Of a stretch of DNA of 32,657 bases, positions 8,165 through 16,788 are shown one piece after another. The notes under the pieces are model-generated. The model saw only the letters and a program-made list of their open reading frames with translations. It had not been told where the DNA came from and ran no database searches. Origin of the DNA: UBA7236 sp964638865 (GTDB lineage Bacteria > Bacteroidota > Bacteroidia > Chitinophagales > BACL12); the NCBI GenBank assembly GCA_964638865.1, contig CAZXBG010000028.1, forward strand, positions 1 to 32,657, written 5' to 3'. Each line of letters starts with the position of its first letter. Within the stretch, counting starts at the first letter, position 1. A program made the translations under genes and the position numbers.

Positions 8165-9160
8165 TTAAGCTGTAAAATTAATATATTGAAACAGTATTGT
8201 GGCACCTAAAAGCGTAATATGTATTATTTCAGGGGTTGTGCGGTTTTTGGAGTGGAAGAAATAATAACTGATAAAAAAGGAGGTTCCCATCAACAAAAAA
8301 TAAAGTCCGCCGGCATCGGCATTGGAATTGAACAGAAAAGCTACTATCCCGAAAATAAAGAAGGATATAAAGGAGCCTAGGTATTTTCTTACCTGAATGA
8401 GGTTGGTAGAAAATTTATTGCTGTAAAAAAGGAGGGATATGATGAGCGCAATTCCTATAAGAAACAATTTTACGAGGTTAATACTGCCGAAAAACCCGGA
8501 TATCTTTTTAAGGTCCGGGAGCAGATCAAATTGTTTTTCCCAAAAATCAGGGAGCAGGTCGAACCAGAAAAATGATGTTGCCACCAGAAAATAGATCACC
8601 ATAAATCCGGAGAGGAATAATATAAATTCCCGAAAGGTTATGGAGCGCATACGAATTATTGCCAATAAACTATAAAGGCTGTAAACTAAGGTCGGAAAAA
8701 ATAAAAGAGAAATAAATCCATTCAGCAAGCCGGTATCAAAATAGACGTTATCCGCTTTTGGTTTATTATAAGCACTGAAAATTTTAAATAATATCCAAAT
8801 TAAAAAGAATCCGCTTAACACTGCAGGGGTATTGTATAAAATATCTGGAAAAAAACTGCACAATAATATAAAAACTAATGCCGGAAGGAGGGAAGGTTTT
8901 GTATTTACCTTACTTCCCTGCATCAACATGCTTATCAGTACTGCTTGTGTTACTATGCAGGCAAGATTAAAAAATGGAACAATAAATTCAGGTAATCTGT
9001 GCAATTGCAACCATTGGTTAAATAGCAGGTCGCCAATAAAATAATAGGTGGTTTCGTCTGTTGGTATTTCCCCTAAAAAAAATTTAAGATTTATTAATGC
9101 CGCATACAATATGAGCAATAAAAGGGAAAGAGGATTGGAGGATTGAAAAAGCCGCAGCAC
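8165..9160 (-). CDS. Polytopic membrane protein, DUF6427-like
   Basis: This 331-aa protein has around nine hydrophobic segments spread over its whole length and no obvious catalytic motif. The N-terminus (FQSSNPLSLLLLILYAALIN) and overall layout resemble the DUF6427 membrane proteins of Flavobacteriia and relatives, whose function is unknown. It sits between a secreted protein of unknown function (9 bases upstream) and purQ (11 bases downstream), all on the minus strand, so the three are almost certainly co-transcribed. The tight coupling with purQ could reflect a housekeeping link or only operon layout. The family name comes from memory of the pattern and is moderate. Confidence 0.65.
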   Translation of the reverse strand: MLRLFQSSNPLSLLLLILYAALINLKFFLGEIPTDETTYYFIGDLLFNQWLQLHRLPEFIVPFFNLACIVTQAVLISMLMQGSKVNTKPSLLPALVFILLCSFFPDILYNTPAVLSGFFLIWILFKIFSAYNKPKADNVYFDTGLLNGFISLLFFPTLVYSLYSLLAIIRMRSITFREFILFLSGFMVIYFLVATSFFWFDLLPDFWEKQFDLLPDLKKISGFFGSINLVKLFLIGIALIISLLFYSNKFSTNLIQVRKYLGSFISFFIFGIVAFLFNSNADAGGLYFLLMGTSFFISYYFFHSKNRTTPEIIHITLLGATILFQYINFTA

Positions 9161-9169
9161 GTAAAATAA

Positions 9170-10642
9170 TTAAAATTGTATTTTAACGAATGACAAAGTT
9201 TTTTTATAAATACTCGGAATGATAATTTCATTAAAAGTTATCTGTTCTGCAGAGGAAGGTCGCAATTGCACTTCCTGCTGATTTGCATTAAAAATACTTT
9301 TTCTGTCAAGTGCGCCGTCAGCTTCCATTTCGTATTGTAAAACATTGGAATTCTGTTCCACATCTTCATTAAAAATAAAGGTGATCTTTTGTTTGCTGTT
9401 GATCAAAGCATAAGAGGAATTAACTCCTCTGTCTTCGCGGCTGATTTGTTTTTTCCTAATCACATTGTTCCAAGCGGGAGTCCCGTCGGGTTTAATGGAA
9501 AACAATAAAATATCATCGTATTCATAAAACTCCACCTGACGTGTGGAAGTTCTGTAACCATAATATGGATCGTAATTTGTGTACTCATAACTCTCTACAG
9601 TTTTGTCGTAGTATTCTGCAACCAGTAAAGCGCCGCCATCCGCGCGTGGCACTATGTTTCCGATCTGATATACCGGTAAATTTTTTATTGCTTTTTCTGT
9701 CGCAAGTCCGGCTATTTCATCCAAGGTCTCTTGCGGGAAAATATAATTGTGTTTTAAATTAATGGAGGAAGAGGAGGGGTCAATTACCAGGTAATTATAC
9801 CCAACCATATAATCTTTATTGTCTTCTTTCAAAAAACTAATGGCAATAATATTTCCGGAAGAATTATCTATTGCATAATTCATTTCATCCAGACAAAAAT
9901 CGTTGCTGTTTATATCGGTATATAAAACCGATGCTCCCTGTTTGGGAAACACAAAAGAATATTGAACGGCAGTTTTATCCTTTTTACAATTGAATTCATC
10001 ATTTTCAAAAAGAAAGGCCGGAATACCGGCATCTGTAATTATTTCCTTGATCAGAATGGGACTATAATTCTCGTCGGGTAAATTAATATCGTTTTTTTGT
10101 AATACTGCAGCATCGCCGTTTATCACAAATGAAAATAATTTATCGATACGTCCTGCGCTGAATTCGTATTTGTAAATGAGAAAATAAGCGTTATTTTTTG
10201 ACCTGATTATTTTAAATTCAGAAAAATTTTCTCCCAATTTCAGGGAAGTGGAATCAAGAATAATGGGATCTCCTTTTTTTTCAATATCTTCATTAAATAA
10301 CTGCACGGCGAGGAAGTTGTTCTTATTTTCCTTATAGGTGTAAAAATGATAAATTTGTTCTCCGCTTTTGTACACCTCCACCGATTCGTAATCCATTGTT
10401 TTTATGGTGATCTCCTTTCTTCGTTTGAAGGTCATTTGTTTATCATAAACATCTATCTCATCTTCGAATCTATATTTCTTATAGATTAAAACATCGCCAT
10501 TTTTATTTTTGCCGAGTATATTATATCCCACAAGTTCAGTGCTTATTTTCTGTGGGTCTGAAATAAATATCTTTTGTGCCTGCATTATCGCAGGAAGAAA
10601 CAAAAACAAAAAACAACAATACCATATCCCTGATTTCTTCAC
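9170..10642 (-). CDS. Secreted protein of unknown function
   Basis: This 490-aa protein starts with a clear signal peptide (KKSGIWYCCFLFLFLPAIMQ, cleavage before AQK). The rest is rich in beta strands and in repeated charged turns, with segments such as NNFLAVQLFNEDIEKKGDP and DYMVGYNYLVIDPSSSS that suggest a beta-propeller-like or repeated-sheet structure. There is no lipobox, no T9SS tail and no transmembrane segment after the signal, so it should be periplasmic or loosely outer-membrane associated. I do not recognise the family. It is the first gene of the unit leading into the DUF6427-like gene and purQ. Confidence 0.8.
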   Translation of the reverse strand: MKKSGIWYCCFLFLFLPAIMQAQKIFISDPQKISTELVGYNILGKNKNGDVLIYKKYRFEDEIDVYDKQMTFKRRKEITIKTMDYESVEVYKSGEQIYHFYTYKENKNNFLAVQLFNEDIEKKGDPIILDSTSLKLGENFSEFKIIRSKNNAYFLIYKYEFSAGRIDKLFSFVINGDAAVLQKNDINLPDENYSPILIKEIITDAGIPAFLFENDEFNCKKDKTAVQYSFVFPKQGASVLYTDINSNDFCLDEMNYAIDNSSGNIIAISFLKEDNKDYMVGYNYLVIDPSSSSINLKHNYIFPQETLDEIAGLATEKAIKNLPVYQIGNIVPRADGGALLVAEYYDKTVESYEYTNYDPYYGYRTSTRQVEFYEYDDILLFSIKPDGTPAWNNVIRKKQISREDRGVNSSYALINSKQKITFIFNEDVEQNSNVLQYEMEADGALDRKSIFNANQQEVQLRPSSAEQITFNEIIIPSIYKKTLSFVKIQF

Positions 10643-10776
10643 AATTCGTATTTTTTTGCCATATTTAAAGGCAATTATTAAGGTATCAAAATTACATAAA
10701 AAACGTTTAGGGTTTTGATTTGTTGTGTTGGGTATGTAAAACTCCCGTAATTAAAAAATGATATTGGGCTTTCTGC

Positions 10777-12105
10777 CTATTTTTTTTGTTTGGGATCCAA
10801 GGCATCGCGCAGTCCTTCGCCAATGAGATTGTAAACAGTAACAGTAATAAAAATTGCTAAACCGGGAAAGAGCACAAGCCACCAGGCACTGAACTTATCC
10901 CGGCCGTCGCTAACTAGGGAACCCCAGGTAACAAGGTCTGATGGAACTCCAATACCCAAAAAAGATAAACTTGATTCAATCAGAATAGCCGAAGCAATTC
11001 CAAAGGCTATAGAGACCAGTGCCGGAGCCATTCCGTTCGGCAAAGCGTGTTTTACTATGATATTTAATTCAGAAAGTCCAAGAGAACGCGCTGCCTGAAT
11101 ATATTCTAAATTCCGAATCCGCAAAAACTCTGCTCTGGTTAATCGTGCAATGCCAGTCCAGGATGTCAATCCGATTATCACCATGAGATTTGTAATTGAT
11201 GGTCTTGCAATAGCTGCAATGGTTAAAATTAATATGAAGGTTGGCATGGCATAAAATATTTCAATGGTTCTTGAAATGAGTGCATCAGCGGGAATGAACA
11301 TGCGTTTATTTAAAATAGGCAACTTGCCCACCAATTTCCCCAACAAAATAAAAATTAAAATTATCAGCACAAAGATCAATAGACTGAGAAATAATTGAAA
11401 CAACAGATTAAACCCGGAAGCATTTATTGCATCCTGTAATATGTAGCTTCTTGTTTGAAACGCATAAAACCATCCTACAAAAATACCGATTACTACGGCC
11501 CAGAATTTACCTCTGGTTGTAACTAATCTGTTATCCCCAAAATAACCTGCAATTGCGCCGAGCAATAAGCCGATAATTGCAGCAATAGTCATAGAAATAA
11601 ATCCAATTGTGAGTGAAATGCGGGCTCCGTGAATTAAACCCGCCATCAGATCATCGCCTAAACTTCCGGTTCCTAAAATATGACGGAATCTTCGGGGCAT
11701 TTCTATGATCTCACCATTTTTATCCTTAAATAATTGGGCATCACCAGGGCCTTTATAATCGGTATTCAACATATCTGTTTTTCCCGGTGAATATGGTACG
11801 GGTGCCCATATTACTTTTTCAAGATGCATCTGTTTCCAATCGGCTATATCCAATTGTATATTTTCAATACTGCCATCACTTTTTATTATAACATAATTGT
11901 TTTTAAAGGAAAAGGCAGGAAAATATCTTTGCCCCTCATATTTAATATAAAGTGGTTTTTGATTCGCGAGCAAAGGAGCTAAAATTGCAATTATTGCAAG
12001 AAATATTAATATATACACTGAAATATACGCAGGTTTGTTATGCCTGAATTGTTTTCGCGCATGCGCACGGAAACTGAATTCATTTTGCGTATTATTTTTT
12101 TTCAT
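10777..12105 (-). CDS. ABC transporter permease, OppC/DppC type, with an 80-residue insertion
   Basis: This is the second inner-membrane permease of a peptide-type importer (442 aa; typical OppC is about 300). The N-terminal cytoplasmic part and first helix lead to a periplasmic stretch of about 100 residues. The membrane core has GTGSLGDDLMAGLIHGARIS at the usual place and an EAA loop (EYIQAARSLGLSELNIIVKH, 334-353) that would touch the ATPase. The core is split after AGYFGDN by about 80 residues (roughly 192-273) with two hydrophobic segments that ordinary OppC proteins lack. The start overlaps the end of the oppB-like gene by four bases (12102-12105), implying coupled translation. The ATPase subunits are not nearby. 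Confidence 0.9.
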   Translation of the reverse strand: MKKNNTQNEFSFRAHARKQFRHNKPAYISVYILIFLAIIAILAPLLANQKPLYIKYEGQRYFPAFSFKNNYVIIKSDGSIENIQLDIADWKQMHLEKVIWAPVPYSPGKTDMLNTDYKGPGDAQLFKDKNGEIIEMPRRFRHILGTGSLGDDLMAGLIHGARISLTIGFISMTIAAIIGLLLGAIAGYFGDNRLVTTRGKFWAVVIGIFVGWFYAFQTRSYILQDAINASGFNLLFQLFLSLLIFVLIILIFILLGKLVGKLPILNKRMFIPADALISRTIEIFYAMPTFILILTIAAIARPSITNLMVIIGLTSWTGIARLTRAEFLRIRNLEYIQAARSLGLSELNIIVKHALPNGMAPALVSIAFGIASAILIESSLSFLGIGVPSDLVTWGSLVSDGRDKFSAWWLVLFPGLAIFITVTVYNLIGEGLRDALDPKQKK

Positions 12106-13607
12106 TGGTTGTTTGAATAAGAGATTCTCGGATCGGCAATTGCATATAAAATATCTGCGATTAAATATCCTATTAAGGTCAAAACACCTGTCAATGTAAA
12201 TACATCAATAATTACAGGATAATCGTTTGTTTGTATGGCATGAAATATTTGTTGCCCCATTCCCGGTATGGTAAATATAGTTTCCAAAATAACCGAGCCG
12301 CTAATTGCCAAAGGAAATACATTGGAAAAAACAGTAATGATCGGCAACAGTGTATTTCTGAAAACATGTTTATATAAAACCTTTCCATCTGATAATCCTT
12401 TAGCTCTGGCAGTGCGGATATAATCCTGCGAAATAACCTCCAGGGCTGATACGCGCGTGATACGGCTCAAAAATGCAAGTTGAGAATATGTGTAAGCAAT
12501 GGTGGGTAAAATTAAATAAGGTAAACGCAAACGTATCACTTCTAAAAAATTCGCATCTTCAGGAATTCCGGTAACGGGTTGAATTCCTGAAGCGGGAAAA
12601 ATCGAAAGCGCCTCCGTATTTGCAAAACCCATCAACAATAATGTTGCTACCCAAAAAGTGGGCATAGAATACAAAACAAAAAGCACAACCGAAGATGTTC
12701 TGTCGAATAAAGAATTTTTTTTCGCCGCCGCTTTTAATCCAATTGGTAAACTTATTAAATACGCAAGGAATATAGAAATAATGGTAAAAAATAAGGACCA
12801 TTTCATGCGTTCTCCAATGATATCAGAAACTTTTAATTTAGTTTCATAAGAATATCCAAAATCTCCGCGAATCAAACCTGCACAATCTTTACTTCCTCTT
12901 CCGGTGAGCCAATTTCCATCACCAAATATCCATCGATGGTATTGGTTATTTTTATAGAAATTTAAACATGGAATAAAAATTTTGTATGGCGTTGCATTTT
13001 CATGAATTGCAAAATAATTTTCCTCTGCAGATTTTATTTGTTCAAATACTTCTGCCAGAAATGGAAGTTGTTCTGCGTTTTTTTTCAGGTAATTTAATTT
13101 AATTTGAATGAGTTTATCAAAATAACTTACTTTTAGGTTGCTGACTTCAATTTTAAAATTATTGATGCTATCCTGCATAACATTTTTTCCGTATTTAAGT
13201 ATTTCAGCAGAATCGGGTGAAACTTTGTTTATGGCAAGTTCCAAATCCTTTAAGGAATTACTCCAGGAGGAAATTTGAGTCCAGTTTCCGTATTGTTGCA
13301 CTAGGCGCTTTAAAGCATCGCGTTCGTTTTCATTATAAATTTTATATAAGGTATCAGGTGTTGCTAATGTACTGATGCTGAAATAAAAAACAGGAAGATC
13401 GAGTCCGAGTTTTTTGCGCCATCTATCTTCTTCTTTTTTTGTATTATTTTGTTGCATTCCGATTTCACCTCCCGACTCCCGGGCAGAAACCATACGATCT
13501 AGGGGGTCGCCGGGTGCATTTATACTGATTACAAATGCGAGCAATGAAATGATAATAAGCGTGGGAATAAAAAACAAAATTCGTTTGAGAATATATTTAC
13601 CCATCAC
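12102..13607 (-). CDS. ABC transporter permease, OppB/DppB type, with a large periplasmic insertion
   Basis: This 501-aa protein is the first permease of the peptide importer; ordinary OppB is about 310 aa. The first helix (ILKRILFFIPTLIIISLLAF) and the APGDP motif are typical. About 165 extra residues (roughly 75-240), charged and helical and probably periplasmic, then come before the conserved GDFGYSYETK and the remaining helices. The EAA loop is at 396-415 (DYIRTARAKGLSDGKVLYKH). The next gene overlaps by four bases, and the binding-protein gene lies 64 bases upstream. Met1 and Met2 are adjacent, so the start could be 13607 or 13604. Substrate specificity cannot be read from the sequence. 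Confidence 0.9.
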   Translation of the reverse strand: MMGKYILKRILFFIPTLIIISLLAFVISINAPGDPLDRMVSARESGGEIGMQQNNTKKEEDRWRKKLGLDLPVFYFSISTLATPDTLYKIYNENERDALKRLVQQYGNWTQISSWSNSLKDLELAINKVSPDSAEILKYGKNVMQDSINNFKIEVSNLKVSYFDKLIQIKLNYLKKNAEQLPFLAEVFEQIKSAEENYFAIHENATPYKIFIPCLNFYKNNQYHRWIFGDGNWLTGRGSKDCAGLIRGDFGYSYETKLKVSDIIGERMKWSLFFTIISIFLAYLISLPIGLKAAAKKNSLFDRTSSVVLFVLYSMPTFWVATLLLMGFANTEALSIFPASGIQPVTGIPEDANFLEVIRLRLPYLILPTIAYTYSQLAFLSRITRVSALEVISQDYIRTARAKGLSDGKVLYKHVFRNTLLPIITVFSNVFPLAISGSVILETIFTIPGMGQQIFHAIQTNDYPVIIDVFTLTGVLTLIGYLIADILYAIADPRISYSNNQ

Positions 13608-13671
13608 TTAATTAGTTGAAACGGAAGTAAAAATACATTAACTGTTGTTAATTAAATGGCCGAAGACCACC

Positions 13672-15552
13672 CTACATGTCTGCATCTTTTTTGGTTACAC
13701 CACTATTCATCCCATACAGGGATAACAATCTCATGTTATTTAATATCACTCCGGGTCTGTCGAAAACCATATATTGATTGCCAAACCTTTTATGCAGTAT
13801 ATTTTTTTTAGATGTTGAATAAAGTATAATGTAGGGTTGTTCTTCATAAATTATTCTTTGCAATTCTTTAACCATCGGGATCCGTTTATTGTCATCAATC
13901 GTATATTTTATGGAATCGATAAGTGCATCCGTTTCTGCATTTCCAAAACCCACATAATTGGAACCACCTGAAATATAGGAAGAGGTATGCCATATTTGTG
14001 TATAATCCTCAGGAAATGAACCCGACGACCACGCACTTACATAAATGTCAAAATCATGTTTTCTCAATTGTTCTTTCATAGTATTGGATTCAACTCCAAC
14101 CGGAATTAGCACAACACCAGCTTTATATGCCGATTCCACTACCATATTTACCATGTCGACAACAAATTTTTGTCCCGACTGAAATTTTAATTCAATCTCC
14201 ATTTGTAATTTTTCCCCGTCTACTTCCTTATCGCGGATATTATTTCCGTCGGTGTCTTTCCATCCGGCTTCATCCAGTAGTTTTTTTGCAGCTTCCACAT
14301 CAAATGCAATGAGTGGTAATGCATCATTATATTCTGGTTTTAAAGGCGAAACAGTACCATTTTGTCTTTTGGCATATCCAAAAGATACTACACGAATTAA
14401 ATCTTCAACTGGAATCAGGTGAGCCATAGCTTTCCTCACCTTTGCGTCAGTAAAGAATTTTTTGTGTGTAGTGCCATCCGGTTTCATATTCATTCCGATA
14501 TAATTAAAATTGAAATTATCGGTAAATTGAATATTATAGTTTTTATTAAAATCGGGCTCTTGCATTAATTCCAGCACAGAAGCTGTGGGCACCCAGGAAG
14601 AAGCATCAAATGTTTGCGCTCTTAATTCCAATTTTTGTGAATTCGGATCTCCGTCAATTTTAAATATTATCTTTTCAGGATACGAAGTTTCATATGCTGT
14701 TGGGTCGATGAGTTTTTGTGTCCAATGATTTTTTTTACGTTCGAGTGTTAATGTTTGTCCGGTATTCCATTCCACAACTTTGTAAGGGCCGGATGTATTT
14801 AAAAAATTAACATCACTTCCATATTTCGGATCGTTAAAGGTATTTGCCCAGGCTGTCAATTTTGTTTCTGCGTCGGCATTAAAAGTGCTATCGTTGAATT
14901 GTACAAAAGTATATTGTGCCAGAATATTTTGCGGATCGTAATAACTGCGCTGTATTATTGGAAAATCCGTTAAAAAGAAAACATTCAGTATATATTCTTT
15001 TTTCATTACTATGGTGAAAGTAAATTTATCCTGAGGGTCGGCAACAACATCTTTAATATTTTCAAAATAAGCTTTTAAAGAAGGATTATTGGTAAGTGGA
15101 CATTTATTTGCTTTAAGCATAAAAATTGCATCTTCTGCAGTGATCTGTTCTCCGTTGTCCCAGGTTGCATCTTTCCGAAGGGTATAAGTATAACTCAAAT
15201 TATCTGCTGATATTTTTGGCATCGAAACCGCAAGGTCAGGACAAATTCCAAGATTGATAATGTCGTTCCTCAGAATAAAATTGCAGGTGTATTGAAAAAC
15301 CCAACTGCGTGGAGCGGTTCCACCATTGGTAGGATGCAAATTATCAGGATCACCAACCCAGTGATTTACCACTACATTTTCTGTGCTCCATTCGGGCAAT
15401 ATACTGTCAGCATCAGCCAATAAAATATACTTTTCTTTATCTGTAAATGTTTTCATATCCGTCTCACCCTCCTTTTTGTTGTTTCCACAGGAATTCAGGA
15501 AAGTTGCTGTTAAAATTAAGAGGGTTAACCGAGGTATAGAAACTATTTTCAT
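13672..15552 (-). CDS. Peptide-type ABC transporter substrate-binding lipoprotein (family 5, OppA/DppA-like)
   Basis: This lipoprotein captures the substrate, probably oligopeptides, for the two permeases downstream. I start it at Met 15552, which opens a lipoprotein signal (PRLTLLILTATFLNSCGN) with Cys at about residue 22; an open frame to 15615 adds 21 residues that would spoil this signal. Family 5 features include the internal segment YTYTLRKDATWDNGEQITAE, the later NIQFTDNFNFNYIGMN and VRKAMAHLIPVEDLI, and the C-terminal EEQPYIILYST. The size (626 aa) is at the long end for the family. It is the first gene of the opp-like unit and diverges from the epimerase across about 105 bases that must hold both promoters. 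Confidence 0.9.
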   Translation of the reverse strand: MKIVSIPRLTLLILTATFLNSCGNNKKEGETDMKTFTDKEKYILLADADSILPEWSTENVVVNHWVGDPDNLHPTNGGTAPRSWVFQYTCNFILRNDIINLGICPDLAVSMPKISADNLSYTYTLRKDATWDNGEQITAEDAIFMLKANKCPLTNNPSLKAYFENIKDVVADPQDKFTFTIVMKKEYILNVFFLTDFPIIQRSYYDPQNILAQYTFVQFNDSTFNADAETKLTAWANTFNDPKYGSDVNFLNTSGPYKVVEWNTGQTLTLERKKNHWTQKLIDPTAYETSYPEKIIFKIDGDPNSQKLELRAQTFDASSWVPTASVLELMQEPDFNKNYNIQFTDNFNFNYIGMNMKPDGTTHKKFFTDAKVRKAMAHLIPVEDLIRVVSFGYAKRQNGTVSPLKPEYNDALPLIAFDVEAAKKLLDEAGWKDTDGNNIRDKEVDGEKLQMEIELKFQSGQKFVVDMVNMVVESAYKAGVVLIPVGVESNTMKEQLRKHDFDIYVSAWSSGSFPEDYTQIWHTSSYISGGSNYVGFGNAETDALIDSIKYTIDDNKRIPMVKELQRIIYEEQPYIILYSTSKKNILHKRFGNQYMVFDRPGVILNNMRLLSLYGMNSGVTKKDADM

Positions 15553-15657
15553 GATTTTAGTTTTACTTGAACCACCAAAGTAAATGAATTTGAACCATTT
15601 TTTAAACCTTAACACAATTAAATTGTATTATTACCTTTACTTGACAATAAATTTAAC

Positions 15658-16563
15658 ATGCAAAAGATTCTAATTTCAGGTGGTTCAGGTTTGATAGGAC
15701 GGCAACTTACCGAATTTTTGCTGGCCAAAGGGTATCAGATAAACTGGCTCAGCAGAAACAAAAAAAACCTGCCGGGTGTTTCTGTTTTTTTGTGGGATAT
15801 TGATAAAGGGTTTATTGATGATGATGCTTTTGTTGGGGTGGATGTTATTATTCATTTAGCAGGAGAGGGAATTGCTGATAAAAGATGGACGCCTTCCAGA
15901 AAAAAAATAATAATAGAAAGCAGAACAAAATCCACAGAACTTTTATTAAAAAAACTTAACGAAATTCCCCATAAAATTAAAACTGTTATATGCGCCTCCG
16001 CAATAGGATTTTATGAGGCAAATACAAATACAATTATATCGGAAGAAAATAAAACGGGAATCGGTTTTCTCAGCGAATCGGTTTCCATTTGGGAAAATGC
16101 AACTAAAAAATTTGCTGAACTTCCCTTAAAACTCATCACAATTCGGATTGGAATTGTTTTAGCTAAAAAGGGAGGAGCTTACAAAGAAATGATGTTAACA
16201 AAACCATTCGGAATTTTGCCCCTAATGGGCAGTGGAAATCAAATTTATTCCTGGGTCCATATTGAAGATGTTTGCGGAATTATTTTATTTCTTTTTCAAA
16301 ATAATCAGAACGGAATATTTAATGCTGTAGCTCCAAATCCGGTATCTCAAAAACAATTGATGCACACAGTAAAGAAGTATTCCAAAGGGTTTCAAATAAT
16401 TATTCCGGTTCCTGCCTTTGGTTTAAAATTAGCATTGGGTGAAATGAGTTCTGCCGTTTTAAATTCTCAATTAATAAGTGGCAAAAAAATATCAGATGCA
16501 GGTTATGTATTTAAATTCCCAGACATTGAAACAGCGATTCAAAATTTGGAAATTAGTAGTTAG
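15658..16563 (+). CDS. TIGR01777-family NAD(P)-dependent epimerase/oxidoreductase
   Basis: This 301-aa protein has a Rossmann fold that begins with ILISGGSGLIGRQLTEFLLA (the glycine motif at residues 8-14). VIIHLAGEGIADKRWTPSRK and ICASAIGFY are typical of the TIGR01777 (YfcH/SulA-like) group of atypical short-chain dehydrogenases. The C-terminal DUF1731-like part is LKLALGEMSSAVLNSQLISG followed by GYVFKFPDIETAI. The reaction catalysed is not known. The last codons (EISS and the stop) run into AATTAG-type repeats, so the very 3' end of the gene may have been shaped by the repeat. It diverges from the oppA-like gene upstream. Confidence 0.9.
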   Translation: MQKILISGGSGLIGRQLTEFLLAKGYQINWLSRNKKNLPGVSVFLWDIDKGFIDDDAFVGVDVIIHLAGEGIADKRWTPSRKKIIIESRTKSTELLLKKLNEIPHKIKTVICASAIGFYEANTNTIISEENKTGIGFLSESVSIWENATKKFAELPLKLITIRIGIVLAKKGGAYKEMMLTKPFGILPLMGSGNQIYSWVHIEDVCGIILFLFQNNQNGIFNAVAPNPVSQKQLMHTVKKYSKGFQIIIPVPAFGLKLALGEMSSAVLNSQLISGKKISDAGYVFKFPDIETAIQNLEISS

Positions 16564-16665
16564 CAATTAGTATTTAGTAATGAATAATGAGTTCGCTCCT
16601 ACGATTGGGCCATCCTACCTATTGGTAAAATAGTGAGAAGTTATTACGCTGCAATCGGAATTAAT

Positions 16666-16788
16666 CTCATTACTCATTACTCATTACTGATCACTCATCA
16701 TCACTCATTACTCATTACTCATTACTCATTACTCATCACTCATTTCTCATTTCTCATCACTCATCACTCATCACTCATTACTCATTTA
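16666..16788. repeat. Heptamer tandem repeat (TCATTAC and variants), about 17 units
   Basis: From 16666 to 16788 the plus strand is almost wholly made of 7-base units TCATTAC, TCATCAC and TCATTTC. A short stretch in the opposite orientation (TAATGAATAATGAGT, 16579-16593) precedes it. The 3' end of the vWA gene (stop at 16782) touches the array. Similar AATGAGT-type low-complexity arrays occur between genes in other Bacteroidota. It has no spacers and no CRISPR-like structure. Confidence 0.9.

Noticed and set aside
13672..15615. Longer start for the binding protein at 15615
   Set aside because: It puts a charged 21-residue stretch ahead of a good lipoprotein signal; 15552 is the better start.
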